Shown here: positions 33,205 to 45,333 of the stretch, piece after piece | Numbering within the stretch: the first letter of the stretch is position 1 | Layout of the letters: each line of letters begins with the position of its first letter | DNA from: Apricaphanius iberus | Lineage: Eukaryota; Chordata; Actinopteri; Cyprinodontiformes; Aphaniidae | Length of the DNA stretch: 64,000 nucleotides | NCBI GenBank assembly: GCA_028564705.1 | Contig: JAPXFQ010002854.1 | Span: 124,001 to 188,000 of the forward strand | Direction: 5' to 3' | Notes under the pieces: generated by a model | The model's database searches: none | What the model was told of the DNA's origin: nothing | Seen by the model: the letters and a program-made list of their open reading frames with translations, nothing else | Position numbers and translations under genes: made by a program

Positions 33205-35600
33205 TCAGATCACAGTGGAGGAAATCAATGCAGCTCTCTCCAGACTAAAACCAGGAAAGGCAGTCGGTCCGGACGGATTCAATTCTCAATGGTATCGCAG
33301 TCTGAAGGCAGAACTATTCCCCATATTACCTAAGACATTTAACCACATCCTACAAGAAGGTGTAATCCCCCCCTCTTGGAGAGAAGCAATAATATCAGTT
33401 ATCCCAAAGGAGGGGAAAGATAGACAAGAATGTGGGAACTATTGACCGATCAGCGTCCTCAACTTAGATTATAAAATGTTCACCTCTATTCTCGCCCGTA
33501 GAATGGAGAAGCTGTTACCTGACCTCATTAACTTAGACCAGACTGGTTTTATTCACAACAGACAAACAACCGATAACATAAGAAGAATATTACACATCTT
33601 AAGTCAAATAAAACTAAACTAAACTAAATCAATTATAGGAAGTCTAGATGCTGAGAAAGCCTAGACTCCGTAAGATGGGCATTCCTGTATAAGGTTCTGG
33701 GAAAATTTGGCTTTCAGGATAAATTTATCAGAGTAATCCAAGTGCTTTATGACAGACCTTCAGCCCGTATTAAAGTTAATGGGGATCTGTCTGAGGCCTT
33801 CGTTTTGGAACGTGCTGTGCAATTTCCCCACTCCTCTTTGATTTATTTATAGAAACACTGGGTCAATCGATAAGACAAAATCAAACTATTAAGGGTATCG
33901 CACTGCCTGGAGTCGAACATAAGGTACCAATGTTTGCCGATGACGTACTGGTTTGCTTGGGGGACCCAGAGGGGTCGTTCAATGAACTGATGTCTACTTT
34001 ATCTGATTTCGGGAAGCTATCGGGGTACAAAGTTAACATTTTAAAAACACAGGAGATGACACTTAATTATTCAGCCCCTTTGACTTTACGCAAGAAATAT
34101 AAGGTAAACTGGGACAATAAGGAAATTAAGTATCTGGGTACATATGTGTGTCTGGAAATCCCTCGGGGCCCTTCCGAACTATGAGCCCAAATCTGCAAAC
34201 ATAAAAGCTGATCTGCACAGATGGAATCTAGTTCCCTTCCTAAGTCTTGGCACCAGAATAAGTGCTGTCAAGATGAATTTGCTCCCCAGACTTTTTTTTT
34301 AACCTCTTTAGGAATTTGCCCATAGCCGTAAACGAAAACCAATTCAGGGAGTGGGACAAATGGATTTCCAGATTTATTTGGCAGGGCCAAAAGCAAAGGA
34401 TTAAATACACCACCCTCCAACTCCCCAGGGAAAAGGGAGGGTTGGGCCTCCCTTGTCTCAGGAATTATTATTATGCTGCACAAATAGCCCCCCTATTATA
34501 CTGGTGCAATGAAACATATATAGCTAGGTGGAAGGAGCTGGAGTCCAGTCTGTCGCATTGGTTTCCTATCCAAGCTGCAATAGCGGATAAGGGTCTAATG
34601 TGCCCCTTGGAAAAATTGAGGAACCCTTGGCTCACCCACACACTTCAAGTCTGGCAGAAGGTAATTAACACTTGTGAGATACACAACATTTTTACAAGCT
34701 TCAGGTGGTTTGCTTATGACTCTGATTTTACTCCTAACAGACACAACTCTAGCTTTAAATCTCGGACAACTTATGGTCTCACAACATTCCTCTCACTTAC
34801 TCAAAAAATACTGTGCCCAGCTTTGAGACCTTACGGGACAAATATAACTTGACACAATCCGACTTTCACAGATACCTGCAACTTCGTTAATATATTGACC
34901 ATGAGTGTAAACTGAATGACTTTACAGATGCTGAGTCACATTTTTACCACATCCTGAAAAATGCCACGGCCGTGACCCCTTCTAAATCCATATCCAAACT
35001 GTACAAAGCTCTTTCTAGCGCCAGGGTTGATAACACTTTTTACATTAAAGCTAAATGGGAAAGGAAATCGGGGATTGACATCTCCTTGCAGGGAATGGAT
35101 CAACATCTGGTCCTTCCAGTGGTCGACATCCAATTCCATGAGCTGGAGGGAACACTGCTGGAAAAACACTGTTAGATTCTTCAAGACACCGTATCAGGAG
35201 AGATATAAAGGTGTTCATATGCCGAGCTGGAGACAATGCGGCTCGACTGTTGCTAACCATTACCATGTCTTTTGGGACTGTCCCAGGCTAAAGGTCTTCT
35301 GGAAGGGTGTCCAGGCTTCTTTAAGTGCAGTCTGTAACACTCAAATACCTCTGGACTTGGTAAGGTTCTGTACATGGGTCTTGTCCCTTCCCTGGAATGT
35401 AGGAGTAAGATGAAGTTGTTGCAGTTACTTTTGGCGGCAAGTAAAAAAACTATCACAAGGAGATGGTTAAGCCCAGTTCAGCTTACCCTGGAGGACTGGA
35501 TTTGAATTATTTTAGAGATATATAGGATGGAAAAACTGATTTATCAGTTAAGATTACAAAAGGCCAATTCTATCAAATCTGGAATAACTGGATCTTATTC
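33205..35600 (+). pseudogene. L1 ORF2 remnant (reverse transcriptase onward)
   Basis: RT fingers begin at VEEINAALSRLKPGKAVGPD (33215). They continue with PSWREAIISVIPKEGKD, an in-frame stop in the GNY*PIS block, DLINLDQTGFIHNRQT, and SLDAEKA* where motif A is broken after the Asp. Motif B is damaged; motif C is MFADDVLVCL (33930). The later part has REWDKWISRFIWQGQ, LQLPREKGGLGLPCL, and the C-terminal Cys/His cluster WRQCGSTVANHYHVFWDCP (35230-35290). At least eight stops or shifts. It is related to the L1 at 1-3349 but clearly a different copy. Confidence 0.85.
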
Positions 35601-37691
35601 ATTACCCCCACAAGAGCTGACTTTACCTGATCTCAATTGTACTTTTTCTTTTGTAACATATTTATTTAATTCTTGGCTATTGTTTTTATGTTTTACTTTT
35701 GTTTTCAACAGCAGCTCAGGCAAACCCCTAAATTCATGTGTATAGTTCTATACAAATTGTTCTACCTATACGATGTATTGGAAATCCTTCCAAGAGAACA
35801 TGTGAACCTCACAGTTCATTATTTAATAGGAAATTCTGCCAATACTTTCACTTTGTGTACAGATCTATCGTTGTGGAAATCACTTGTTTGTCCTGGACTT
35901 TGGTCAAAAAACCTGGAAGGACACTTGTTACTCTGTTCAAATATGGTTATGCTGTGGTAACTTACCTGTCCATTCCAAATAAAGATATAATTAAAAAAAA
36001 TTATCCCTCTTGTTCAAGTAAATGAATATGGGCATGGTTGCAAAGTCCACTTTCTACTGCATTCATGATGAATACTGCCATGATGCCATTCAGAGCTTCT
36101 GGGAAGAGAAACGGTCAGCAGCTATAGCTGAGGTCAATGACAGAGGAAGTGTTGTAGCTCTAAGTAATGTCTTGTGTGTATTTTTTGTATACTTGATTGA
36201 GAACCTTTATTTACATTATTTTTAAATTATGGACACAGGTGATGGAAGAATGGACAGCCCAGGATTTTCGGCCCAGTATGTACAGTTGATGGGCAATGGC
36301 ACCAAAAAAAATTATGTCCATCCAAACTGAGGATAAAAGAAGATGTGGTAGGATTTCCACTACAATGGAGAGAGAGGCTTTTATTAAGACTTCCAATCAG
36401 ATGAAGGGAGAGGTAAACCTTACAGAAGTCTGTACTGATGCCCATACACAGATTTCTGCTCTTTTCCTTAAGTCAAATCATATTTATGTAATGATATTTG
36501 TAATAGTACTCATCTCAAGCAATTACATACGATATGTGGCACGGGCGAAAAACTTGGGCAAAAAGATAAATGCAGTAAGTAAAATAGTGAGCTTTGTGAA
36601 AGATTATTGTGCACTGACGTACATTCATTTCATTTTTGCTCCTTTTCTGTGTAGGCTGGCCAGCAAAAGGGATGTTCTATATTACTACAGTGGAACAAAG
36701 ATATTTGCAATCACTTCTGGTTCTGCTGCAATAAAGCAAACACATATGAGGAGTTTTTTGTAAGTATATAAAAAATACTTTTATATAATTATAGAATATG
36801 CATGTGATGACATAACATAGTAAAAAACGGAATTCCATCACGACAACAGTGCCATAATGGGTGCCAAGTCAGCAATGCCATCCATTGATTGGCAACTCAA
36901 TTTTGTAATTTTTTTAAGTTAAATTCAAATGCACGTACCATGAATAACATATCAAACACATTTCAGAAAATGTGGTTGGGCTTGCTGCATCATGTCACTG
37001 GGGAACATGAGTGGTCTCTAGATGCCTGCCAACATGACCCACTGGAAAGTGAACGTGAGAAAGAGTGGCTTGTCAAAGGTTCAACGGCACACAACGTTCT
37101 AAGGGAGATCATTCTGAAAGAACGTTGGTTAAAAGTACAGAAGTATTTGAAGTTTAGGTATTGTATTGAAGATGTATATACAAATACAAAAGAAAAACAA
37201 AAATTATAATGTAATTTCTTTGTAGATCAACAGCACGCCTGGAAGCATTCCACAGCCGCCTTCTTATGTATGCCAGCAAAAGATTTAGTTATGACCCGCC
37301 CATTATGGACATGAGAAGGCAACTTGCAGCCATGGATTACAATCACCATGTACACAGACCTGCTAAAAGGAATGCTGATGGAACAATACAGTATGTTCAC
37401 ATTTTGTATACTATGTGTGTTTATTGCTTTTCTATGTTTTGCTTTTTTGCCATCATTATGTCTCCATTGCAGATACAGATAAGTATTCAATAAAAAGTCT
37501 ACGTGCTGGAGGATTTATACAGTCAAAGTTGAGAAGGACTACACATATATCCCTGAGCTCCAGACAGTGATCTTACAGCACGGTTGAACAACAAAAAAGG
37601 ACTCCCGCTCCATGCAAAACTGAGAGCCACTGACCCAAGGCGATTGGATTTTCTGTCAACTGTCCCTGCCCCAAAAACCCAGGAGTACTAA

Positions 37692-38175
37692 TACTAGACT
37701 ACCACCGCACCCGAGGAGATGGTATTGACTAATTTGTTATTCTCACAATGTTGAATCTAGAAATTCTATTCATCAATTTATTGACAACATATACTCTATA
37801 GTGGTTTTGTTACAGGTCAACGATTGCCTCAAAAATGACAATAATATTTTCTTCTTATTATTGTTATTATAAATGTGTGTAAATAAAGTTTTTGTAAATA
37901 AAGTATTTTATGATAAGTAGTTAGCCATTTATTATATCTGTAACCAGATGTATTCTTAACAGGTTATGAGATGCTATATCTGTTATTTTCAGGCAATTCG
38001 CACTTGTGTTTTGAAAATAAACTTCACAAACACTTTATTCTATTGAATTCTTTATTTTTATCGAAAAAAATCAAAACAAAAATGTGAACAATGCAAAGTG
38101 CAAATGTGAACACAGCAAAGTGATAATGTGAACAAAATCAAGTGCAAATATGAACAAAACAATGTGCTATGTAAA
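37692..38175. terminator. Convergent 3' ends with poly-A signals
   Basis: Downstream of the Kolobok stop, AATAAA-type signals occur twice on the plus strand at about 37880-37905 (gtaaataaagttt, gtaaataaagta). On the minus strand an AATAAA lies at about 38049-38055, downstream of the P2X7-like gene. The block therefore fits the shared 3' region of two convergent genes of one element. 38080-38160 repeats the word gtgaacaaa. Confidence 0.5.
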
Positions 38176-38560
38176 CTATAATAGGCTTGGTATGAATCCA
38201 GTGTAGTTCCCATTAGGATCAGAAAATGTGTCTCTAATTTTCCATACCACACAGCTTGAGATGACCACACGCCGTCCTAGACTTCCATGGCGCCAAGCCA
38301 CACATTGCCGGTAGGCAGCATGGCGAAACTGATGGTTGTCTTCTCCAGGGTCAGGTCCATCAACCATAGCACGAAACTCATTCCAGAGTCGTCGGGCTAA
38401 GCGCAAGACTCCTCCCTGAATTATATATGTCTCTACATACGGCGCTGTAGATATAGATTATTCTGGAGGATGTAGGCAGCCTTTTTTTCCCACATCAGTT
38501 GGCATCTCTCTGCAGTGTGCACATCTGCACCAGGCTGGCTGGTTTTCTGTGGGTGTGTTT
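38176..38560 (-). pseudogene. P2X7 C-terminal (ballast)-like cysteine domain protein, broken
   Basis: Minus-strand reading from about 38570 gives a tract with WCRCAHCREMPT and a Cys at about 38473, then, after a stop and shift, LRLARRLWNEFRAMVDG, FRHAAYRQCVAWRHGSLGRR and VVISSCVVWKIRDTFSDPNG, then YTGFIPS. WCxCxxCxxMPT and RHxAYRQ...RRVIPSCxVWxIRxxxPxPxGxYxGF are the diagnostic blocks of the zinc/cysteine-rich domain at the end of P2X7 receptors (P2RX7_C). No P2X channel region is present. Related free-standing domains are common in fish genomes. The gene is convergent with the Kolobok transposase, 0.5 kb away. One stop inside the domain shows decay. Confidence 0.75.
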
Positions 38561-38769
38561 CCTTCCAGGAGGTGCAGTGGCATTCAGGATTTCAAAAAGA
38601 ACACCTGGGTCTCGGTATACCACCCTTGTCAGGACGTTCCAGGCTTGGTCCAGTCATATTCTGTATGTGTCCCTATATAAAAAGAAAGCACTGTGTTGTT
38701 ATGCTTCATTGCAAATTATATAGATGGTTATACAGACTTCTGAAGGGACTTACGTTGAAAGTTTAGCCT

Positions 38770-39000
38770 CTGTGTTCTTATCTCCTAAACACGAGATAAA
38801 TCCTTTTCACCCAGGTTCATAGTAGCGACTCCTGCATGCCACCGGCCTTGCCCCCTACCCCTTTGACGACCCTTGCCACGGCCTTGAGAGGTAGATGCCC
38901 GTTTTTTTTTTTGAAGCGCTTCTGCTTGATGATGCTGCTGCAGGTGGAATATATTCTTCAGAGGATTCACCCATAACAGAGCTCTGGAGATAAAAAAAAA
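38770..39000 (-). pseudogene. Possible 5' exon of the P2X7-C-like gene (Arg/Gly-rich)
   Basis: On the minus strand an ATG near 38974 begins MGESSEEYIPPAAASSSRSA. After a shift in a run of A, the sequence is Arg/Gly-rich: SQGRGKGRQRGRGQGRWHAG. Acidic starts followed by RG-rich linkers are seen in some fish proteins with this cysteine domain, but I can only infer the link from position and strand. No donor site was fixed. Confidence 0.35.
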
Positions 39001-39039
39001 GGTACAAATAATTGAAAAGAATCTGGCCCACATCTAAAG

Positions 39040-40318
39040 TGGTGTAAACACAAAAAAAGACGACAGGAAAGTACGTAAATCATACGCTACCTAATAGCAT
39101 ACCAAATAAGTAATAACAATGTTGCATGCTATAAAATGTAAATCAATGTTAAAAATATATATTTACAGGACATGTCAGTTTAATTAAATTATTTGTACGT
39201 TAGTTACATGAACTTGTTATCTCGATCAAAAATATTTTCAAACCAAAAAAGCATCCTCACCTCCGATAACTCCATTGCTGACACTCTGGGTTTTTTCTCT
39301 CTCTCCCTCAACGTCTTGGCCCATTGACCTGGTGCATGCAAGGAAAAGTAGGCGCAGCTTCAAAACCAATCAGAAAGGGAGGGGGAGGGAGCTTGGGTCG
39401 TTTTTTTTTTTCAAATCATGTCCCTCGCTCTCTTTTTTCTTACAAAGTCCAGACTATTTTTAACTCTTAAGCCAAGTTTATACCTCTCCGTCAGCAATTT
39501 TGCACCTAGATGTAGACTTATTGACAGAGAGGTTTTTCGTTTATAGTCCTCCGTTGATTTTTCTGTGTTACAAAGCAATTCCCGACCAGGACAGCAGGGG
39601 ATGCTAACTTGTCATGGCTGATGTGTCAATCGTTGCAGTGTTTCTGTTCAACTAGATTTTATTTTCTTCAGCTTGTGAACACATTCCAATCTCAAGGTGC
39701 AATGGAGGACAGCAAGCAAGTTTTTTTAAAGATGTAAAGCTTTGTACTAGAAGTGCAGCTCATAGAATACTCAAAAAATGCATGTAAAGAAACACAGCAG
39801 CCTGTTATGTTGTTTCTCTATACCTCCTTGTGCTCAAAAGAACCAAAAGACCACAGTTAATAAATTGTCCTTACAATATAAAGCATTTAGTTCCCAAATG
39901 CTGCATTAACTAAAATTCAAAATCTGCTGAATATTTCTGTGCTCCCTGAAATGAGGCAATCTAGGACTTCAAAAATAAATTGATGTTAGTTGTGACACAT
40001 AGGAAACTAGATTCTAGGTTTGGAATTGGGTTTTAAAATGAAAGACAGTGGGAGTATTTAGGCTTAAATTTTAAAAGATTATAGTTTAAAATGTCTTGGA
40101 TGATCTAGTGAGATATGTTGGAATGGGAATACAACTGGATATAGGAAAAACTATATTCAATCTTCCTAGATGTAGTTTTCCTGAATTCAAACAGGTTGGA
40201 AAATATCTAATATTCAACAGATGATGTTTTTACAGCACTGGGCTGGAAAACTTAGAGAATTGGGGAAAAGATAATTGAGAAAAGAAAAGAAAGATTTTTG
40301 AAACTTAATGATCTGTAG
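39040..40318. other. Intronic DNA without recognised gene
   Basis: AT-rich. 39270-39480 has CT-rich stretches and the outward-reading text aagccaagtttatacctctccgtcagc, which looks like an MITE terminus and may mark the right side of the Kolobok element, but no matching left end was found. Confidence 0.25.
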
Positions 40319-40420
40319 TAGGGCTGGGCGGTATGGCAACATTTTCATATGAAGGCATTTTTAAAAACATATTGGTATTACTGTATTTAATGGCATCTTT
40401 TTTCTGTACAAGACGAACAG
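40319..40420. mobile_element. Left end of a hAT-type MITE
   Basis: Begins TAGGGCTGGGCGGTATGGC. No matching right end with an 8-bp duplication of atctgtag was found; the orphan right end at 47889 has a different flank. Confidence 0.45.
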
Positions 40421-41317
40421 TCTGTGTTCATATCCACATTATCATGTAAGAATGAATAATATAAAAATGTGCTTTAAATAGCGCATTTTATTGTCATGTG
40501 GACTGCATCATGTTGTTTTTTTTCCAGACAAAGGTTAATGATTTGAAAAGAATTAAATGATTATGATTCTAGTACACATTCTTGATGTTCGAAGGCTGAA
40601 AGTATACTTGTTTTTTTAACCTCACGTTGACACAAGCAGCAACTTGCATCTTGTACTGGCTTTGCATGTAGTACTGAAGAGGGTTACTGAAGAGTGTTTA
40701 CGAGAATGAGTACAGACTCAGACCGGATTTTGTCAAAGAAGAAGTAAAATAAACATAGCGACCGTAGGAGCTTATTAGCCGGTTAATAATTTAGATAACA
40801 GAAGAAAAGACGGCAGAAGTATCTTATGTGGTATGTAAAATATATTTTCCACTATTTTTGATTTCTTTCCTACTGGTTTTACCATCGTTGACCACGTGTA
40901 CCTATAGACTGTCAAATAGTTCAACAATACCCCCTTACTGGTTACTCGCAATAGATTTGTAAAAGATATTCTGTATGGTTCTCACCTGACCTTTTAAAGC
41001 CGATAAACTTCTAAACTACAGACGTGCCTCCTCTTTTTGGAATTACTTTATCAGCATTATTTGCTTTGCTCTGGTAGCTCCTGCCAGCATGTGTACTTGG
41101 TTAAAGAGTAACCAAACCCAAAAACAACTTTTTTTTTTAATTATAAACTGTATAAATGGATCTTAACTAATGATATTCTTTTCTATTTTTTTGGGCTAAA
41201 AACACTGCTCATTGTCAATGTGTGGCTACTGCATTTGAATTTTGTGATTGGCTGAGAGCAGTACATATCTTTCCTTCTCTACATCACACGTACCATGAGC
41301 CTCCCTGGTAAAGTCTA

Positions 41318-41425
41318 TTCGGCGGTTCTGAAGAGGAGGGTCTGACGAATAGTCAAACCTCGGATTCAGGAGGAACAATGCGGTTTTCATCCTGGTTGTG
41401 GAACACTGGACCAGCTAACCCCCCC
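41318..41425 (+). pseudogene. Non-LTR reverse transcriptase fragment
   Basis: A short frame reads PRIQEEQCGFHPGCGTLDQL, matching the RT fingers-palm text RIQEEQCGFRPGRGTLDQL found in a common fish LINE. Only about 100 bp survive. The clade cannot be fixed from this piece. Confidence 0.5.
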
Positions 41426-41504
41426 CATTTGAAATTGACAGTACATACATAACCATAGGCAGATAACCGTGCAAGCAACCCAAAAAAAAAGTTGTTACAG
41501 GAAG

Positions 41505-41594
41505 ACATCGACATGTGACTGGAGGAAGCTGGAATCGAACCTACGACCCTCCGATTGCAGGCCAACTACTCTACCATTGAGCCACAGTCGCCCC
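41505..41594 (-). repeat. tRNA-headed SINE, family 2, head only
   Basis: Contains the head with GGGGCGACTGTGGCTCAATGG, the B-box-like GTAGGTTCGATTCC and the following cagcttcctccagtcaca. Truncated 3' of cgatgtc. Same orientation as the copies at 23028 and 41834. Confidence 0.7.
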
Positions 41595-41833
41595 AATCAA
41601 ATTACATTGAAAAAAAAAATTTGGCCGAAAAGTCAGCCTTAACATTTTGGTGCCGCCTCGGATGCTGTCAAACGGTACATCTGGTCATAATCAGTCCTTC
41701 ACTGACCAATCAACAGTCATTGGCAGAATGCTAGCGTATTATGGGCAGCATCAACTCAATGTGTAAGAAAGCGAAAGACATACGTACTTCAACTTCCGAC
41801 ATATAACCCATGTTGAACTTGCGAAACCTACAA

Positions 41834-42089
41834 TGGTAAATGGACTGAACTTCTATAGCGCTTTTCTAGTCATACTGACCACTCAAAACGCTTTACATTG
41901 AAGCCACATTCACCCATCCTTTCATACACTGATAGCCAACATGGCTCGGTAGGACGATGTACAATTTTTGGGGTTAAGTGCCTTGCCCAGGGGCACATCG
42001 ACATGTGACTGGAGGAAGCTGGAATCGAACCTACGACCCTCCGATTGCAAGTCAAATACTCTACTCTACCACTGAGCCACAGTCGCCCC
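41834..42089 (-). repeat. tRNA-headed SINE, family 2, nearly complete
   Basis: The minus strand starts GGGGCGACTGTGGCTCAGTGGTA, a good polymerase III A-box region, with a B-box GGTTCGATTCC about 45 bp on. It ends with ctagaaaagcgctatagaagttcagtcca. The short tail is shared with copy 1. Not a functional tRNA, because no acceptor stem closes. Confidence 0.78.
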
Positions 42090-42518
42090 AATCAAATCTT
42101 AAATTTCTCAACGGCAATCGGGTGAAAGAGACTAATTTAGCTATCTAGATACATAGTCTCCCATTCATCTTGCACTCATTGTAATTGCCCCCAGTCGAAC
42201 TCGGGTGGAAATGCAACCAAATTTCGATACAATGGGACTAAATAGAGAGTGGCAAGGCTCTCCAAGAATGGCTCTGGTGGAACTAGTGATAGTTTAAAAT
42301 TGTGTAAAAAAAAAGTTGAGTTTTGTTACTGCATATTTCACTTAGTAAATTACAACAGAAAATACATTCATTGATCTCACATTTTCCAAAGTAATTATAC
42401 CCAATATAGTTGTTCTCAGCAAGTAAACGTCTGTGTTTGTATGATGTCCTGTTAAAATCCTGTTTATTGTAATTATTTTACTTTGCCAAAATCAAAATAA
42501 GCACCCATTATTCATTAC

Positions 42519-43195
42519 AACTGAATTCAGTTTATTTATATAGCGACAATTCACAACAGATGTAATCTCAAGACATTTTGTAAGAAAAGTAATTTCAATA
42601 CAATTATACAAAAACAATTCCAATCAGTGAAAAGTTTTCTTTGTAAGAAATCCCAGCAGTTTGCATCGAGTCATTGAACTGAGGACTCCAACCACAGCAA
42701 CCCCTTAAGCATATACAATGACAGTCGAGAGGAAAACTTCCCTTTAACGGGAAGAAACCTCCAGTACAAGCGCTCATCTGCCATGACCAACTGGGGGTTT
42801 CAGACAACAGAGCGAAGACAGAAAAAGTACCAAGGAACTGATGTAAGAGTACTTTATATATTAAAGAAAGTGAAAAGTTGACAACAGGACAAGAAGGATG
42901 TTCGGTCACCGGGAGCATCATTCGAATTGATGCTCGCCATCCAACAGGGTGTTGTAGCCGATCAGGATACCAGACCAGGTCTAGCTTGTATGCAGAAACC
43001 CCCCCCCCCCCCCCCAGAGAAAACAAGGTTAACAATCGAAATAACAGCAAAACATACATCTGACGAGTAGTAGAAGAGAAAAGTGGTCAGTCTGTCCTTA
43101 TACACTCTAAGCCTATAGCAGCATAACTGCAAAAATATCTCAGGATAACCTAAACCTTTTTAACTATAAGCTTTAACAAAAAGGAAGTTTTTAAG
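42519..43195 (-). mobile_element. L2-clade LINE copy E, 3' UTR
   Basis: Starts with ctgaattcagtttatttatatagcgac, the reversed family tail, and contains the UTR words acgggaagaaacctcc and ctttaacaaaaaggaa (reverse of ttcctctttgacaaagc at the end of the ORF). The protein-coding part is essentially absent. It contains a run of C at 43000-43016. Confidence 0.75.
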
Positions 43196-43271
43196 TGTAT
43201 TAGTGTGATGGTATTCAATTATCTCAACAGTTCGGAGCATAGTGGTCACTGTACTGTAAAGCTATTCTAAA

Positions 43272-43275
<4 letters not shown>

Positions 43276-43314
<39 letters not shown>

Positions 43315-43320
43315 TATATA
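43276..43320. repeat. (TA)n microsatellite
   Basis: About 20 TA units with one interruption (aaatatatata). Confidence 0.95.
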
Positions 43321-44002
43321 TCGCTTTTTGTACAGTTTCTGATAAATGAAATCAGATGGAATTGTGTTAAATGCATAGTGTGTTTGTGCTACCTACTTTT
43401 TTTAGATTAGGTAAAGCAAAGTGCAGATGTTCTAATAAGTACTTATATCCTTACTTAGGACAACAAATATTTTTTAGGATCTTCATAATGTTGGATGACA
43501 GAATCACAGGACTATTGTCTATACTGATTGACGGGTAAACCCTTGACTTAAAAGGGACAAACGGAATAGAAAGAAGTTTGTTCTAAATTAGAGCATAAAA
43601 AGTGAATGTGGCTTCTCTTTGGGGTTTGTTCTGATTCTGGGGATGTAGAGTAGACTTTGCTAATCCATAGTCAAAACTTTACTTTTTTGATAAGGGTCAT
43701 AGTTAGTGTTGTATTGGCAATCTTGAACTATTTCAGTAGTTTTACTGCTGAGGGGCTATTTTTCCTTATTATGTTGCTTTTTCATCCTGGTCTTTAAATT
43801 AAAAAAAAATTATATGTCAAATTTATTTATTTTTTTCTCGTCAGAGAAGCTATGTTTGGTCTGGATTTTGTGTTTAGCTGTGCTATCAAACTCCAGTCAC
43901 CAAGGGCAAGTGTCTTACAAGTTTTAGACGTGTCTCTGTTTCAATAGAACCAAATTGAATAATTGGGTTTATTTAAATTTATATTAAAAGAAAATGTTTT
44001 AA
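43321..44002. other. AT-rich intronic DNA
   Basis: No gene, RNA or repeat border recognised between the TA repeat and the TTAA element. Confidence 0.3.
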
Positions 44003-45146
44003 AGGGGGTATTATGCTTCTTCCAGGCACATATTACAATTCTATGGGACACTCAAATGAAATTTTTACCTTAAATAATTCGGAATGTCCTGTATATATCA
44101 AAATCCACCTTAAAGAAATTTGCCTTCTCATTACTTCCGCATTTGACGCCTTGATATTCGCATGAGCCTCTCTAAGCCCTCCTACACTTTGTGAAACTCC
44201 CCCTGCAGAACATCATACACCGGCTATTATTACAGCATGCACATGGAGTCGGATTCAGATAGTTTACAGAAGTTTTCAGTGTGTTACATTTTAGTATTTA
44301 GGACAGAAATCACATTGGTGAACAATGGCAACAGAGATTATAGCACGACACGCAAATGATCCGATATCCAACCCAGAAAGTGGGGTTTTTTTAAGAACTA
44401 GAGAGATTTCAGAGGCTTTAACAGGACGTGTCGGCTTTGTAATATTTAACCTCCTTGGCACCCTTTTATAAATATCACCATGAAGCTACATTTTCCATTG
44501 AAACCATAATTACACAGAAAAATGAAGCCAAGTCTTACCTTGAAATCACAAATGTAGAGAGAAATTAAGCTACGTTTTGCACTGAAACCATAAATTCAAA
44601 CAACTATGAAGCTACATTTTACATTGAAAACATAAAAGCACAGAAATATAAAGCTACGTTTTAAAGTTGGAGTTAATAATGCAAAGTCAAAGTTCTTACC
44701 TGTACAGGGTCAGATGGAGTAGCCTTGCCTTTATGGCCAATCTGCTGCTATTAAAAAGGCTTTTGTTGAGAAAGCAGTCCCTCTGGGAAGTGATTTGCAA
44801 AGAGATAACAGATATTTTTGGGCCTAGGATTGTTTCCAAAGATGAAGTTAATGATAAGACGAACTCTTAGCCTTACAATTAGCCTAAGCTAACTATACTT
44901 CATACTTCACTTACGGAACTAAGTGGGGAGGGGAAGGGGAGGGCCGCAGGTGCAGCGGCTTGGCTGCTGAGTAAGCTACGTCAGGTAGAAGGAGGAGATG
45001 GGTCCTCCAATAACTACCAGCAAAGACTCAAACATTCTAACATAAGTGGATGAGTCAAAACAACACTTCAGGCAAGTTTTAATGACAACATGTTATCAGG
45101 ATGTTACACGTCAAAATGTAACTTTTGCATAATACCCCCCCCCCTT
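44003..45146. mobile_element. TTAA-flanked nonautonomous DNA element
   Basis: Left end TTAA|AGGGGGTATTATGC (TTAA at 43999-44002) and right end GCATAATACCCCCCCCCCCTT|TTAA (45147-45150) are inverted repeats beside a TTAA duplication. TTAA targets fit piggyBac or Kolobok. No transposase is present. Inside, gaagctacattttacattgaaa-like words recur about four times at 44480-44660. Confidence 0.65.
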
Positions 45147-45333
45147 TTAAAGTATGAGTCATGTGTATTTAAACTGATCACATCTTTGTTTTTTAAACAA
45201 GAAAAGAGAAGACTCAAGAGCGTAAAAGCAACAGAATTGAAAGGGCAGGTTCATAAAGAGGATAGAGATGGTAAAGAATAAATAAAATACTAGAAAATTT
45301 CAGGAAATTTAGAGAAGGGACGGCCACGGTGTG

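Larger units (their letters stand above)
32090..36004 (+). mobile_element. L1-type LINE with complete 5' end, endonuclease region deleted
   Basis: The element starts acttccggttccggactag and ends in ataattaaaaaaaattat. Direct repeats ccctcttg flank it at 32082-32089 and 36005-36012, so both ends of the insertion are resolved. It lies inside a Kolobok exon. ORF1 is followed almost at once by the RT fingers, so over 1 kb (endonuclease and linker) is missing. Confidence 0.88.
28993..37691 (+). pseudogene. Kolobok-type transposase gene, multi-exon, split by two insertions
   Basis: Exons with good splice sites: 28993-29054 (DFEEGWRSWSKVKSL), 29152-29216, 29282-29422 (acidic EEDQTIEMEEYEDSNDEE, stops inside), 29502-29776, 31961-32089 continued at 36013-36171 (CPNGHVWEWISQP, GDCMLSTNILMSGNNYSK, then STFYCIHDEYC), 36236-36470 (GDGRMDSPGFSAQY with the first catalytic Asp, and TEVCTDAHTQISALF with the second), 36657-36761 (GQQKGCSILLQWNKDICNH), 36966-37156 (LLHHVTGEHEW), 37226-37391 (RLEAFHSRLLMYASKRF, YNHHVHRP; the Glu is likely catalytic), and 37472-37691 (end, PKTQEY stop). 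A THAP exon upstream is expected but not identified. Stops in exons 2-3, a shift after the first Asp and another in the last exon show it is dead. A hAT-type MITE and an L1 interrupt it. Confidence 0.82.

Noticed and set aside
43000..43016. Poly-C run as a regulatory element
   Set aside because: It lies in an L2 3' UTR fragment and looks like a simple homopolymer, prone to length error.
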